Below, piece by piece: positions 35,887 to 45,927 of a stretch of 64,000 nucleotides of DNA (positions are counted from its first letter, which is position 1; each line of letters starts with the position of its first letter). Where the stretch lies: positions 1 through 64,000 of the forward strand of contig JAHCJY010000001.1 in NCBI GenBank assembly GCA_026126065.1. Direction: 5' to 3'. The notes under the pieces are model-generated. The model had not been told where the DNA came from and did no database searches. It saw only the letters and a list, made by a program, of their open reading frames with translations. The position numbers and the translations under genes were made by a program. The stretch comes from Bauldia sp. (GTDB taxonomy: Bacteria > Pseudomonadota > Alphaproteobacteria > Rhizobiales > Kaistiaceae).

Positions 35887-36951
35887 TTGAGAGAGACGGA
35901 ACTGGAAAACGCCAGCGGCGCGGAGACGCTCTTCGAGGCGGCTCTGCGCGGTGCATCAACCCCCGTGCCGCCGATCTGGCTCATGCGCCAGGCGGGACGG
36001 TACCTGCCGGAGTACCGCGAGGTGCGGGCGAAGGCCGGGTCGTTCCTGAATCTCTGCTACGAACCGGACCTGGCGGCGGAGGTCACGCTCCAGCCGATCC
36101 GCCGCTTCGGCTTCGATGCGGCGATCCTCTTCTCCGACATTCTCGTCATCCCGGATGCGCTCGGCCGGTCGGTGCGCTTCGTCGAAGGCGAAGGTCCGCA
36201 GCTCGACCCGATCGATGCGGCCGGCATTGCGGCGCTGAACGACGAAGGTGTGGTCGAGCGGCTTGCGCCGGTCCTCGAAACGGTGCGGCTCGTCCGCGCC
36301 GGACTGCCTGCCGACAAGGCGCTGATCGGCTTTTGCGGTGCGCCGTGGACCGTGGCGACCTACATGATCGCCGGGCACGGCACTCCCGACCAGGCGCCGG
36401 CCCGCCTCCTGGGCGCGCAGGCTCCGGAACTTCTCGACCGGTTGACGGGCGTCCTCGCGGAAGTCTCGGCGCAGTACCTCATCGCCCAGCTGCGGAATGG
36501 CGCGGCCGCAGTGCAGATCTTCGACAGCTGGGCCGGGGTGCTCGGCGAGAAGGAGTTCGAACGCTGGTCCATCGCGCCGATCGCGGCCATGGTGCAGCGC
36601 GTCCGGGCCGAGGTGCCGGGAGCAAGGATCATCGGTTTCCCCAAGGGGGCCGGCGCCCGGGCGGCGGATTTCGTGGCGCGGACCGGCGTCGACGCCGTCG
36701 GCATTGACTGGACCGTGCCGCTGCGGGCGGCGGGCGATCTCAAGGCGCACGCGGTGGTGCAGGGCAATCTCGATCCGATGGTGCTGGTGGCCGGCGGCGC
36801 GGCGCTCGACAGCGCGATCGACCGGATCATGGACCGGCTGGCAGGCGACCGCTTCATCTTCAATCTCGGCCACGGCATCGTGCCGCAGACGCCGATCGCC
36901 CATGTCGAGCGGCTGGTCGAGCGCGTCCGGCAGCATGGAGGCGGCGCGTGA
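35887..36951 (+). CDS. hemE: Uroporphyrinogen decarboxylase
   Basis: A 354-residue HemE. The signature [15 protein letters not shown] starts at residue 31 and supplies the substrate-binding arginines; the catalytic Asp84 is in [13 protein letters not shown], and [13 protein letters not shown] and FNLGHGI complete the barrel. It removes four carboxyl groups from uroporphyrinogen III in heme synthesis. An in-frame stop at 35845 and the lack of any ATG before the signature leave the TTG at 35887 as the best start. Its stop overlaps the hemJ start (GTGA). Confidence 0.95.
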   Translation: MRETELENASGAETLFEAALRGASTPVPPIWLMRQAGRYLPEYREVRAKAGSFLNLCYEPDLAAEVTLQPIRRFGFDAAILFSDILVIPDALGRSVRFVEGEGPQLDPIDAAGIAALNDEGVVERLAPVLETVRLVRAGLPADKALIGFCGAPWTVATYMIAGHGTPDQAPARLLGAQAPELLDRLTGVLAEVSAQYLIAQLRNGAAAVQIFDSWAGVLGEKEFERWSIAPIAAMVQRVRAEVPGARIIGFPKGAGARAADFVARTGVDAVGIDWTVPLRAAGDLKAHAVVQGNLDPMVLVAGGAALDSAIDRIMDRLAGDRFIFNLGHGIVPQTPIAHVERLVERVRQHGGGA

Positions 36952-37385
36952 GCGAGTACAACTGGCAGCAGGTCCTGGTTTCCTTCCACGTCGTCTTCAT
37001 GGTCGCGTGGATGGCCGGAATCTTCTACCTGCCGCGGCTGTTCGTCTATCACGCCGGTGCGGAGCGCGGCTCCGACAAGTCCGAGACGTTCAAGGTGATG
37101 GAGCGGAAACTCCTCCGCGGCATCATGAACCCCTCGATGGTCATCACGCTGGTGACCGGTATCGCCCTCGCCTTCTGGAAGGGGATGTACGACGACCCCT
37201 GGCTGATGGCGAAGGCGGCCCTTGTCCTCGTCCTCGTCGGTGTCCATTTCTGGCTGATCGCACGCCAGCGGGACTTTGCGGCCGACCGCAACACGCGCGC
37301 TTCGCGCACCTACCGCATCGTCAACGAGGCGCCGGTTCTCCTTCTCCTCGGCATTGCGATCCTGGTCATCGTCAAGCCGTTCTGA
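36948..37385 (+). CDS. hemJ: Protoporphyrinogen oxidase HemJ
   Basis: A 145-residue membrane protein with four predicted helices. His14 in [20 protein letters not shown] and the Lys of PWLMAKAAL match conserved residues of the HemJ family. HemJ oxidises protoporphyrinogen IX to protoporphyrin IX in bacteria that lack HemG and HemY. The GTG start overlaps the hemE stop, and the pairing of two heme genes supports the call. Roughly 190 bases without a supported gene separate it from rho and probably contain the rho leader. Confidence 0.93.
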   Translation: MSEYNWQQVLVSFHVVFMVAWMAGIFYLPRLFVYHAGAERGSDKSETFKVMERKLLRGIMNPSMVITLVTGIALAFWKGMYDDPWLMAKAALVLVLVGVHFWLIARQRDFAADRNTRASRTYRIVNEAPVLLLLGIAILVIVKPF

Positions 37386-37575
37386 CGCCCCACAGGTCCG
37401 TCGCTTTCGTCTTGTGAGCGACGGAGCGAAGCACTAAGGTACGGTTCTCTCCAAGCAGACAGGCACCGGTGGCTTCGGCCTTCCGTGTTGCCGCACCGGG
37501 TCCCGCCCGGCCGAAGTTCTGCCTTTCCCCCTTCGCATTCCTCACGGTCCAAGCTGGTCCGTAGAAAGTTTGTCC

Positions 37576-38841
37576 ATGCCTGAAACGAAACTTCAGGACC
37601 TCAAGCGCAAGTCGCCGACGGAGCTGCTCAGCTTTGCCGAGGAGCACGAGGTCGAGAACGCATCAACGCTGCGCAAGCAGGAGCTGATGTTCGCGATCCT
37701 GAAACAGCTCGCCGCCAAGGAGATCGACATCATCGGCGAAGGTGTTGTCGAAGTCCTCCAGGACGGTTTCGGCTTCCTGCGGTCGCCCGACGCCAACTAC
37801 CTCGCCGGACCCGACGACATCTACATCTCGCCCTCGCAGATCCGGCGCTTCTCGCTCCGCACCGGCGACACGGTCGAGGGTCAGATCCGCGGTCCCAAGG
37901 AGAGCGAGCGCTACTTCGCCCTCCTCAAGGTCAACACGATCAACTTCCAGACGCCGGAAGAGGCGCGGCACAAGGTCCACTTCGACAACCTGACGCCGCT
38001 CTATCCCGACGAGCGTCTGAAGATGGAAACCGGCGATCCGACCCGGAAGGACCTCTCGGCGCGGGTCATCGACCTCGTCGCGCCGCTCGGCAAGGGCCAG
38101 CGTGCCCTGATCACCGCGCCGCCGCGCACGGGCAAGACGGTGTTCCTCCAGAACATCGCCCACTCCATCACGTCCAATCACCCGGAATGCTTCCTCATCG
38201 TGCTGCTCATCGACGAGCGCCCCGAGGAAGTGACCGACATGCAGCGCTCGGTGAAGGGCGAGGTCGTCTCCTCGACCTTCGACGAGCCGGCGACGCGCCA
38301 CGTCGCGGTCGCCGAGATGGTGATCGAGAAGGCCAAGCGGCTGGTCGAGCACGGCCGCGACGTGGTCATCCTCCTTGATTCGATCACCCGCCTCGGCCGC
38401 GCCTACAACACGGTGGTGCCGTCCTCGGGCAAGGTGCTGACGGGCGGCGTTGACGCCAACGCGCTGCAGCGCCCGAAGCGCTTCTTCGGCGCGGCGCGCA
38501 ACATCGAGGAAGGCGGCTCGCTCACCATCATCGCGACCGCGCTCATCGATACCGGCAGCCGTATGGACGAGGTGATCTTCGAGGAGTTCAAGGGCACCGG
38601 CAATTCGGAGATCATCCTCGACCGCAAGGTCGCCGACAAGCGGACCTTCCCGGCCATCGACATCACCCGCTCGGGGACCCGCAAGGAGGAGCTGCTCGTC
38701 CCGCCGGACATCCTCAAGAAGATGTACGTGCTGCGCCGCATCCTCATGCCGATGGGCACCTCGGATGCGATCGAGTTCCTGCTCGACAAGCTCCGCTCGA
38801 CCAAGTCCAATGCCGACTTCTTCGACCAGATGAACACCTGA
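37576..38841 (+). CDS. rho: Transcription termination factor Rho
   Basis: A 421-residue Rho. The N-terminal helical part ([18 protein letters not shown]) and the OB-fold RNA-binding segment [18 protein letters not shown] precede the ATPase core with PPRTGKT at 182-188 and the [13 protein letters not shown]alker B region. The hexamer translocates on RNA and releases transcripts. The ATG at 37576 (MPETKLQDL) is preferred to the TTG six bases upstream. The position between hemJ and mnmE is usual for this group. Confidence 0.97.
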   Translation: MPETKLQDLKRKSPTELLSFAEEHEVENASTLRKQELMFAILKQLAAKEIDIIGEGVVEVLQDGFGFLRSPDANYLAGPDDIYISPSQIRRFSLRTGDTVEGQIRGPKESERYFALLKVNTINFQTPEEARHKVHFDNLTPLYPDERLKMETGDPTRKDLSARVIDLVAPLGKGQRALITAPPRTGKTVFLQNIAHSITSNHPECFLIVLLIDERPEEVTDMQRSVKGEVVSSTFDEPATRHVAVAEMVIEKAKRLVEHGRDVVILLDSITRLGRAYNTVVPSSGKVLTGGVDANALQRPKRFFGAARNIEEGGSLTIIATALIDTGSRMDEVIFEEFKGTGNSEIILDRKVADKRTFPAIDITRSGTRKEELLVPPDILKKMYVLRRILMPMGTSDAIEFLLDKLRSTKSNADFFDQMNT

Positions 38842-38852
38842 GGCTGTCCTCG

Positions 38853-39527
38853 ATGAGCGAGGCCGACCAGAAGCTCTGGACAGAAGTCGACGCCTTCTTC
38901 GACGAGGCGCTGATCGGCACGGACGCCGTGCTCGAGGCGACGCTTGCTGCGACGGAGGCGGCAGGGATGCCGATGATCGCCGTCTCGCGCAGCCAGGGAA
39001 GGCTGCTCGCCCTCCTGTGCCAGGCGGCCGGCGCCCGCCGTGTGCTCGAGCTCGGCACGCTGGGGGGCTACTCCACCATCTGGATGGCCCGCACATTGCC
39101 TCCGGGCGGCAAGGTCGTGACCATCGAGGCGATGCCGACCCACGCGGAAGTGGCGCGGCGCAACATCGCCGCGGCCGGCATGACCGAGCGCGTCGACATC
39201 CGGCTGGGCGCCGGGTTGACCGTCCTGCCGCTCCTCGCCGCCGAGAAGGGCGATCCGTTCGACTTTGCCTTCATCGATGCCGACAAGGCGAACATCCCGG
39301 CCTATTTCGACTGGGCGGTCCGCCTGTCCCGCCCCGGCAGCCTGATCGTCGTGGATAATGTCACGCGCGGCGGCGCGGTGATCGACGCCGCCAGCGGCGT
39401 TGCAGATGTCGAGGGAGTCCGCGCGCTGCGGAATGCACTCGCCACCGACCAGCGGGTGAGCGCCACGGTTGTCCAGACCGTGGGCTCCAAGGGCTACGAC
39501 GGGTTCATCCTCGCGCGCGTCGTCTGA
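38853..39527 (+). CDS. Class I SAM-dependent O-methyltransferase
   Basis: A 224-residue O-methyltransferase of the Methyltransf_3 (PF01596) type. The SAM loop is VLELGTLGGYSTIWMA, the metal-binding aspartates are in FIDADKANIPAYFDWA and VVDNVTRGGAV, and the ending GYDGFILARV is typical. Such enzymes methylate catechols or other hydroxylated small molecules; the substrate here is unknown. It begins 11 bases after the rho stop, so it may be transcribed with rho. Confidence 0.88.
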   Translation: MSEADQKLWTEVDAFFDEALIGTDAVLEATLAATEAAGMPMIAVSRSQGRLLALLCQAAGARRVLELGTLGGYSTIWMARTLPPGGKVVTIEAMPTHAEVARRNIAAAGMTERVDIRLGAGLTVLPLLAAEKGDPFDFAFIDADKANIPAYFDWAVRLSRPGSLIVVDNVTRGGAVIDAASGVADVEGVRALRNALATDQRVSATVVQTVGSKGYDGFILARVV

Positions 39528-39605
39528 CGCCTCGTTCTACCCCGCGCCAGGCAAAGGATTGCCGCCACCCTGGCTGCAATGCTGACTCCACACATCAAGT
39601 TATTC

Positions 39606-39633
39606 TTGACCGGCTCGATGCGCGGCGAATAAA
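39606..39633 (+). promoter_or_regulatory. Possible sigma-70 promoter before two small exported proteins
   Basis: TTGACC (39606-39611) and AATAAA (39628-39633) are spaced by 16 bases in an AT-richer patch about 100 bases before the ATG at 39732. The -10 element is a weak match. Confidence 0.4.
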
Positions 39634-39731
39634 AGATGAGGCGTGAGGACAACTTATCTGGCCGGGGGAAGCCGAGGTCTCACGAGCGGCAGCGCCTCCG
39701 GGCAGCAAAAATCAGCGAACGGGAGAGAACA

Positions 39732-40169
39732 ATGAAGAAGCTTCTTACGGGCATTGCCGCAGCAGCGCTCCTCGCGACCACCGCGGCCCAGGCGCAGGTG
39801 GGGGGCAATCTCGCCGCGCCGCCGGCCGTGAACATTGAACTGGCACTCACCGGGGCCGGTCCGGCGCTCTCGGAAACCACCTTCAATCTCATCACCGGCG
39901 ACTATTACCGCCTGACCATCACCACGGATGGCGGCGCCGAGGTGCTGTTTACGGCCCCGACGTTCATGCAGAACATCTGGATGAACCAGATCGTCGTGGC
40001 GGGCATGGAGATCAAGCTGTTCGGCGGCGCGGCCGCGGTTGCCGGCGTTGAAGTCGGCGAGGGTGGCGCGGGCAACGTTCAGATTACCTTCGTTCCGATC
40101 CGTCCGGGCACGTACCCCTTCTGGCTGGATGAAGAAGCCGGCATCGGCGGCACGTTCATCGTCGAGTAG
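39732..40169 (+). CDS. Small exported cupredoxin-like protein, copy 1
   Basis: A 145-residue protein with a signal peptide (MKKLLTGIAAAALLATTAAQ) and GGGAGAG upstream of the ATG. The mature part is about 120 residues of beta structure (FNLITGDYYRLTITTDGGAE, FVPIRPGTYPFWLDEE) that recalls the cupredoxin fold, but the Cys/His/Met copper ligands of active cupredoxins are not evident. A strong terminator follows, and a paralogue with the same plan comes next. The function is unknown; a periplasmic binding role is possible. Confidence 0.6.
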   Translation: MKKLLTGIAAAALLATTAAQAQVGGNLAAPPAVNIELALTGAGPALSETTFNLITGDYYRLTITTDGGAEVLFTAPTFMQNIWMNQIVVAGMEIKLFGGAAAVAGVEVGEGGAGNVQITFVPIRPGTYPFWLDEEAGIGGTFIVE

Positions 40170-40179
40170 CGAGGTTCTG

Positions 40180-40208
40180 GGGGGCAGGTCCCGACGGGAC
40201 CTGCCCCC
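40180..40208 (+). terminator. Strong hairpin terminator
   Basis: GGGGCAGGTCCC (40181-40192) and GGGACCTGCCCC (40196-40207) form a perfect 12-bp stem with a GAC loop, extended by one more G-C pair. The uridine run is only two bases, so it may rely on stem strength. It separates the two small exported paralogues. Confidence 0.75.
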
Positions 40209-40235
40209 TTCCCAAACGCCGGTCCAGGGGGTGGA

Positions 40236-40670
40236 ATGAAGCGGTATGTCACGGCGGTCATGGCCGCAGCGGTTCTCGGAGCGCCGGCCACGAGCCTTGC
40301 GCAGGGCAATCTCGCAGCGCCTCCGGCGGAAGTGGTCACGCTCGCGATAACGGGCGCGAACGCCAATCTTTCGGCGACCAGTTTCGAGTTCGTCACCGGG
40401 GAGTACTACCGCCTGAACATCACCAGCGACGGCCTCGCGGAAGTGCAGTTCGCGGCGACGACGTTCTTCAACAATGTCTGGGTGAACCAGGTGGTCGCCG
40501 GCGGCGTCGAAATCCGGATGTGGGGCAACACGTTCAAGGCCATCGAGGTCGGCGAAGGCGGACCGATGGAGGTGAGCGTCTTCTTCGTCCCGGTGCGGCC
40601 GGGTGAACATCAGTTCACGTTCGTGGGCGATGCGCCCGCAGGCACCGGCGGCACCTTCGTCATCCGTTAG
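40236..40670 (+). CDS. Small exported cupredoxin-like protein, copy 2
   Basis: A 144-residue paralogue of the preceding gene, sharing NLAAPPA, FVTGEYYRLNITSDG, NVWVNQVVAGGVEI and VPVRPGEHQFTF. A signal peptide ends near SLAQG. As in copy 1, the expected copper ligands are not complete, although single His and Met residues are present. GGGGG lies before the ATG. It converges with the thioredoxin-domain gene whose stop is 14 bases away. Confidence 0.6.
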   Translation: MKRYVTAVMAAAVLGAPATSLAQGNLAAPPAEVVTLAITGANANLSATSFEFVTGEYYRLNITSDGLAEVQFAATTFFNNVWVNQVVAGGVEIRMWGNTFKAIEVGEGGPMEVSVFFVPVRPGEHQFTFVGDAPAGTGGTFVIR

Positions 40671-40683
40671 CGGCGCGCAATCG

Positions 40684-42684
40684 TCAGCGCAGAAGCGCCG
40701 CGAGCTCCTCGGCCCGCGTAACCGGAAGCGAGCACGCGCCGTTCCGGCAGACATAGGCAGCGGCGCGTCCATCCACGGTCGTCTTGCCATGGGCCGGGTG
40801 CCGGTCGGGCAACGGCACGCCGCCGGGTCGCACCAGCAGGACGAACGCATCGCGCCAGGCCCGCCGCACCGCGGCAACGAGCTCCGCCGCGCCCTCGGCC
40901 GCCGTTCCGATGACGGCCACTTCGGTGACGTTCATCCGCTGGTCGAGCGCGTTGAACAGGCCCGCCCGGCCGAGGACGTCACGCGCGGATCCGAGATGTC
41001 CGGCAAGGATGGCGTCGGCCCGGGCGGCATGGGCGGGGTCACCGGTGAGGCTCGCGAGCGTGACGAGCGCCTGCGCGATGATCGCATTGGCGCTCGGGAT
41101 CGATTCGTCCAGGATCGGGAGGGGGCGCGCCACCAGTCCATCCGCGCCGACCGACGGCGTGAGCCGGTACGCCGCCACGGCCTCGTCCCAGTAGTCCCGG
41201 TCGAGGATGGCGACCATACGCCCGGCATCTGCGAGGAAGCCGTCGTCTGCCGTCGCCTGGTGGAGGGCAAGAGCCGCCTTGAGGACGCCGGCATAGTCGG
41301 ACGCGAAGGCGAGGCCAAGCTGCTTCCCGCCGCGGCGGGAGTGCACAAGGCGACCATCGGGGCGAGTCGATTCGGTGATGAAACGATAGGCCGCGATGGC
41401 CCTGTCGATCCATTCGGGCCGGCCAAGCTGGACGCCGGCGCGAGCGAGCGCGGCGATCATGAGGCCATTCCAGTCGGTCAGGATCTTGTCGTCGCGGCCG
41501 GGCTGCGGACGGCGGGCCCGGACAGCGAGCAGACGTGCCCGGTCCTCGGCGAGGGCGGCTTCCTCGGCGGCATCGCGCGGGCCGATCGAGCCGAGGCGGT
41601 TAGGGATCGAGGCGCCCTCGAAATTGCCCGGTCCGGTGATGTCGTAGGCCGCGGAGAACGCTTGCGCGCGATCGGGCCCCAGCACGGCGACGATCTCGTC
41701 GGGCTGCCACACATAGGTCGCCCCCTCCTCGCCTTCGGTATCGGCATCAAGGCTCGAGGCGAATGTGCCCTCCACGGCCATCTCGCGGAAGAGCCAGCCG
41801 ACGGTTTCCTCGATTCGGGTCCGAAACAGCGCCTCGCCGGACTCGGTCCACTGCTGCGTCAGACGCTCGACGAACAGTGCGTTGTCGTAAAGCATCTTTT
41901 CGAAATGCGGCACCAGCCAGCGCTCGTCGACCGAATAGCGGGCAAGACCGCCGCCGATGTGGTCGTAGATGCCGCCTTGGGCGAGATGCCGGAGCGTCAG
42001 CGTCACCTCCGGCGCGCTCGTGCCGGCCCGCGCCGCCCGGCGCGCCAGGACTTCCAGCAATGTGGGCTGCGGGAATTTAGGCGCGCCGCGCAGCCCGCCA
42101 TTGTCGGGGTCGATCAGCCGTTCGACCAGCGCGCCGGCCTCGTCGAGGACGCCGGGCGTCAAGGTGCCGCCACGAAGCTCCGGAGCGGCGCGGAGATGCT
42201 CCACCAGGGCCGCGCGGCTCGCCTCGATGCGTTCCGGCTCGCTCCGGAGGGTCGCGGCAAACCATTCGAGCACCTCGACGAACGCCGGCCGGCCATACCT
42301 GGCCTCCTTCGGGAAGTAGGTCCCGCCCCACACCGGCTCGGCGTCCGGGGTCAGGAACATCGTCAGGGGCCAGCCGCCCTGCTCGCCCATGGCGTGGAGC
42401 GCGGCCATGTAGATCTGGTCGACGTCCGGGCGCTCCTCCCGGTCCACCTTGATGTTCACATAGAGGCGGTTCATCACCGCGGCGGTCGCCGCGTCCTCGA
42501 AGCTCTCGTGGGCCATGACATGGCACCAGTGGCAGGCCGCGTAGCCGACCGACAGGAGGATTGGCTTCCCGGTGTTGCGTGCCTCCGCCAGCGCGTCAGG
42601 TCCCCACGGACGCCAGTGGACCGGATTGTCCTTGTGCTGCAGGAGATAGGGACTCGCCTCCCCCGATAGCAGGTTGCCTTCCAT
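40684..42684 (-). CDS. Thioredoxin-domain protein of the YyaL/SPATA20 family
   Basis: A 666-residue protein. The N-terminal thioredoxin-like domain begins NLLSGEASPYLLQHKDNPVH and holds CHWCH at 51-55; the C-terminal two thirds resemble an alpha/alpha toroid of the N-acylglucosamine 2-epimerase type (VPHFEKMLYDNALF, LTDWNGLMIAALARAG). The family is widely conserved and its reaction is not established. GGAAGA five bases before the ATG at 42684 supports that start. The start codon overlaps, on the opposite strand, the mnmE start at 42683. Confidence 0.88.
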   Translation of the reverse strand: MEGNLLSGEASPYLLQHKDNPVHWRPWGPDALAEARNTGKPILLSVGYAACHWCHVMAHESFEDAATAAVMNRLYVNIKVDREERPDVDQIYMAALHAMGEQGGWPLTMFLTPDAEPVWGGTYFPKEARYGRPAFVEVLEWFAATLRSEPERIEASRAALVEHLRAAPELRGGTLTPGVLDEAGALVERLIDPDNGGLRGAPKFPQPTLLEVLARRAARAGTSAPEVTLTLRHLAQGGIYDHIGGGLARYSVDERWLVPHFEKMLYDNALFVERLTQQWTESGEALFRTRIEETVGWLFREMAVEGTFASSLDADTEGEEGATYVWQPDEIVAVLGPDRAQAFSAAYDITGPGNFEGASIPNRLGSIGPRDAAEEAALAEDRARLLAVRARRPQPGRDDKILTDWNGLMIAALARAGVQLGRPEWIDRAIAAYRFITESTRPDGRLVHSRRGGKQLGLAFASDYAGVLKAALALHQATADDGFLADAGRMVAILDRDYWDEAVAAYRLTPSVGADGLVARPLPILDESIPSANAIIAQALVTLASLTGDPAHAARADAILAGHLGSARDVLGRAGLFNALDQRMNVTEVAVIGTAAEGAAELVAAVRRAWRDAFVLLVRPGGVPLPDRHPAHGKTTVDGRAAAYVCRNGACSLPVTRAEELAALLR

Positions 42685-44038
42685 GGGCGTCTTCCACGAT
42701 GCAGAACGGTCCGGCGACGACAGCGACACGATTTATGCGCTGTCGAGCGGGGCGCCGCCAGCGGGCCTGGCGGTCGTCCGGGTCAGCGGTCCACGCGCCG
42801 ATGCCGCCCTTGCCGCGATAGCGGGTGAGCTTCCGCCGCTTCGCCGTGCCGCGCTCAGGGTGCTCACGGACCCCGCGTCGGGGGAGCGGATCGATGAAGC
42901 GCTCGTGCTCCGGTTCGCCGCGGGCGCGAGCGCAACGGGAGAGCCCGTCGCGGAGTTCCACGTCCATGGCGGCAGGGCCGTTGTTCAGGCGCTGTTCTCC
43001 GCGCTCGACGCCGTCGAGGGGCTTCGGCCGGCAGGACGCGGGGAGTTCACGCGGCGCGCCTTCCTTTCGGGACGGCTCGACCTGACGGAGGCGGAAGGCA
43101 TTGCCGACCTCGTCGCGGCCGAGACCGACGCGCAGCGGCGATTTGCGCTCGGCCAGATGTCCGGGTCGATTCGGACCCAATATGAATCCTGGCGCGACCG
43201 CGTCGTCCGGGCTCGGGGCTTGATCGAGGCCGAGCTCGACTTCTCCGAAGAGGAGGGTATTGCCGGCGCCTGGAGCGCCATGGCCAAGGCGGACATCCAG
43301 GTCGTCGCGGCGGAGATGCGTGCGGCAATGGCTGATCTCGGGCGCGCGGACCGGATCCGCGACGGGGCCGAGGTCGTGATCCTTGGGGCCGTGAACGCCG
43401 GCAAGTCCAGTCTGATCAATGCGCTCGCACGCCGTGACGTGGCGATCGTGTCGCCCGAGGCAGGCACGACGCGCGACCTGGTCGAGGCCGTGCTCGATCT
43501 CGCCGGCTATCGCGTTACCCTCGTTGATACGGCCGGCCTCCGTGAAGGGGCCGGCGGGGTCGAGCGCGAGGGCATTCGTCGCGCCCGGGCGCGCGGCGAC
43601 GGTGCCGACCTCGTGCTCTGGCTTGCGGACCGGGGCGCGGAAAGGGGCGACGGCGTCGTCGCCGCGGGCGTGCCGGTGTGGGCGGTGGCGACGAAGGCGG
43701 ACCTTCTTGACGACCACGGCCGTCGGAAGCTTCAAGCGGCGGACCATGTGATATCGACGGCGACCGGAGAAGGGATCGACGGTCTTCTCGACGCGCTCGC
43801 GCGCTTCCTCGATGCGACGCTGAGAAGCGCCGAACCGCCACTCGTGGCGCGGGCGCGCCATCGTTCGGCACTTGCGGAGGCGGTCGCGGCGTTGGACAAG
43901 GCGGTGGTCGCCCACGCCCCCGAACTGGCGGCCGAGTCGCTTCGCGTGGCGGCGGACAGGATCGGATCGGTGACCGGACGCGTGGGGGTCGAGGATGTCC
44001 TGGATGTGGTGTTCCGCGAGTTCTGTGTCGGCAAGTAA
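42683..44038 (+). CDS. mnmE: tRNA uridine-5-carboxymethylaminomethyl(34) synthesis GTPase MnmE
   Basis: A 451-residue MnmE. The folate-binding N-terminus starts [19 protein letters not shown], the G1 loop GAVNAGKSS is at 235-243, the switch GTTRDLVEA follows, and the essential C-terminal CVGK occupies 448-451. With MnmG it modifies the wobble uridine of several tRNAs. The ATG at 42683 is the only good start before the conserved DTIYAL segment; a TTG lies three codons upstream. mnmG begins two bases after the stop. Confidence 0.95.
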   Translation: MGVFHDAERSGDDSDTIYALSSGAPPAGLAVVRVSGPRADAALAAIAGELPPLRRAALRVLTDPASGERIDEALVLRFAAGASATGEPVAEFHVHGGRAVVQALFSALDAVEGLRPAGRGEFTRRAFLSGRLDLTEAEGIADLVAAETDAQRRFALGQMSGSIRTQYESWRDRVVRARGLIEAELDFSEEEGIAGAWSAMAKADIQVVAAEMRAAMADLGRADRIRDGAEVVILGAVNAGKSSLINALARRDVAIVSPEAGTTRDLVEAVLDLAGYRVTLVDTAGLREGAGGVEREGIRRARARGDGADLVLWLADRGAERGDGVVAAGVPVWAVATKADLLDDHGRRKLQAADHVISTATGEGIDGLLDALARFLDATLRSAEPPLVARARHRSALAEAVAALDKAVVAHAPELAAESLRVAADRIGSVTGRVGVEDVLDVVFREFCVGK

Positions 44039-44040
44039 GG

Positions 44041-45927
44041 GTGTTTCACGTGAAACAGGGTGAGGCCTTCGACGTCGTCGTCGTTGGCGGCGGTCACGCC
44101 GGGACCGAGGCGGCGGCCGCCGCGGCGCGGATGGGCGCGCGGACGGCGTTGGTCACACACCGCTTTGCGACGATCGGCGCGATGTCCTGCAATCCGGCGA
44201 TTGGCGGGCTCGGCAAGGGGCACCTCGTCCGCGAGATCGATGCGCTCGACGGTTTGATGGGCCGTGTCGCCGATGCGGCCGGTATCCAGTTTCGGGTGCT
44301 CAACAGGAGCAAGGGCGCGGCGGTCCGCGGCCCGCGCGCGCAGACGGATCGCCGGCTGTACGCGGCCGCCATGCAGGCCGCGATTGCCGCCCAGGCGAAC
44401 CTCGTCGTGATCGAGGGCGAGGTCGACGATCTCGTCCGCAACGACGACGGCAGCGCGGCTGGGGTGATCCTCGGCGACGGCCGCACGCTGTCCGCCGGCG
44501 TGGTGGTGCTCACGACCGGAACGTTCCTACGCGGCCTGATCCACATCGGTGAGAAGCAGATTCCGGCGGGCCGGGTAGGCGAAGCGCCGGCCGTGGGTCT
44601 CTCGGCGACGCTCGAACGGGCCGGCTTCACCCTGGGGCGCCTCAAGACGGGGACGCCGCCGCGGCTCGACGGAACGACGATAGACTGGGCGAGCCTCGAG
44701 ATGCAGCCGGGCGACGAGCCGCCCGAGCCGTTCTCGAGCCTGACCGCGCGGATCTCGACCCCGCAGGTGCAGTGCGGGATCACGCGGACCACATCCGCGA
44801 CGCACGAGATCATCCGGGCGAACCTGTCGCGGTCGCCGCTCTATGGCGGCGCGATCGTCGGCACCGGCCCGCGCTACTGCCCGTCGATCGAGGACAAGGT
44901 GGTGCGGTTTGGTGAACGCGACGGCCACCAGATCTTCCTCGAGCCGGAGGGGCTCGACGACACGACGGTGTATCCCAACGGTATCTCGACGTCGCTGCCG
45001 GAGGATGTCCAGGCCGCGCTCGTGGCTTCAATTCCCGGTCTGGAACGCGCACGGATCACCAGGCCCGGCTACGCGATCGAGTACGACCATGTCGACCCGC
45101 GTGAGCTTGTGTCATCGCTGGAGACCAAGCGCGTCGCCGGTCTGTTCCTCGCGGGCCAGATCAACGGAACCACCGGCTACGAGGAGGCCGCGGCGCAGGG
45201 GCTTCTGGCGGGAATCAACGCGGCGCGGCGGGCCGGCGGCGCGTGCGCCTGGGTCCCGGGGCGCGACGAGGCCTATATCGGTGTGATGGTCGACGACCTT
45301 GTGACGCGTGGCGTGACCGAGCCATACCGGATGTTCACCTCGCGGGCGGAGTTCCGGCTGAGCCTTCGCGCCGACAACGCCGACCAGCGGCTCACGGCGA
45401 TCGGGGCCGGACTTGGCGTTGTCGGAACGGAGCGCGCGGCGCTGTGTCGGCGGCGCGTGGATGAACTCGATTCGCTGCGGCAGGCGCTTGAAGCGTTCGC
45501 CCTCTCGCCGGACGAGGCGGCCACGATCGGAATCTCCGTCAACCGGGATGGTGTTCGGCGGTCCGGGTACGACCTGCTCGCCTTCCCCGGCGTGACGGTC
45601 GGGCGCCTTTCGGCGACGCGACCGGAGCTTCGCGGCCATGCGCCGCGAGCGGTGGCGCAGGTCGAGATCGAGGCGGGCTATGCCGCCTATGTCCGGCGTC
45701 AGGAGAAGGACATAAGGGCGCTCCGCCGTGACGAGGCGGCCGAACTGCCGCCGCTGGACGTGGACGCCATACCGGGCCTTTCGAACGAGGTCCGCGAGAA
45801 GCTCAAGCGCGTCCAGCCCCGGTCGGTCGGCCAGGCCGCGCGGATCGAAGGCGTCACGCCGGCGGCGCTGGGTCTTCTGATGGCGTGGTCGCGAAAGGCG
45901 GATCGTGACGGTCGCGGCGCTGCTTAG
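44041..45927 (+). CDS. mnmG: tRNA uridine-5-carboxymethylaminomethyl(34) synthesis enzyme MnmG
   Basis: A 628-residue MnmG (GidA). The FAD loop [12 protein letters not shown] starts near residue 15, with [20 protein letters not shown] and [16 protein letters not shown] as family signatures. It partners MnmE in wobble-uridine modification. The GTG start at 44041 directly precedes a perfect parS site, so the first residues (MFHVKQ) are dictated by the centromere sequence. The gene overlaps rsmG by 23 bases. Confidence 0.96.
   Translation: MFHVKQGEAFDVVVVGGGHAGTEAAAAAARMGARTALVTHRFATIGAMSCNPAIGGLGKGHLVREIDALDGLMGRVADAAGIQFRVLNRSKGAAVRGPRAQTDRRLYAAAMQAAIAAQANLVVIEGEVDDLVRNDDGSAAGVILGDGRTLSAGVVVLTTGTFLRGLIHIGEKQIPAGRVGEAPAVGLSATLERAGFTLGRLKTGTPPRLDGTTIDWASLEMQPGDEPPEPFSSLTARISTPQVQCGITRTTSATHEIIRANLSRSPLYGGAIVGTGPRYCPSIEDKVVRFGERDGHQIFLEPEGLDDTTVYPNGISTSLPEDVQAALVASIPGLERARITRPGYAIEYDHVDPRELVSSLETKRVAGLFLAGQINGTTGYEEAAAQGLLAGINAARRAGGACAWVPGRDEAYIGVMVDDLVTRGVTEPYRMFTSRAEFRLSLRADNADQRLTAIGAGLGVVGTERAALCRRRVDELDSLRQALEAFALSPDEAATIGISVNRDGVRRSGYDLLAFPGVTVGRLSATRPELRGHAPRAVAQVEIEAGYAAYVRRQEKDIRALRRDEAAELPPLDVDAIPGLSNEVREKLKRVQPRSVGQAARIEGVTPAALGLLMAWSRKADRDGRGAA
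44042..44057. other. parS centromere site 1
   Basis: TGTTTCACGTGAAACA is the perfect 16-bp palindromic ParB-binding site. It spans the start of mnmG, is followed by parA and parB about 2.5 and 3.3 kb away, and lies about 8.2 kb from the candidate oriC. Confidence 0.95.

Noticed and set aside
40603..42669. A 688-codon plus-strand frame opposite the thioredoxin-domain gene
   Set aside because: It is the shadow of a gene with a clear CHWCH active site.
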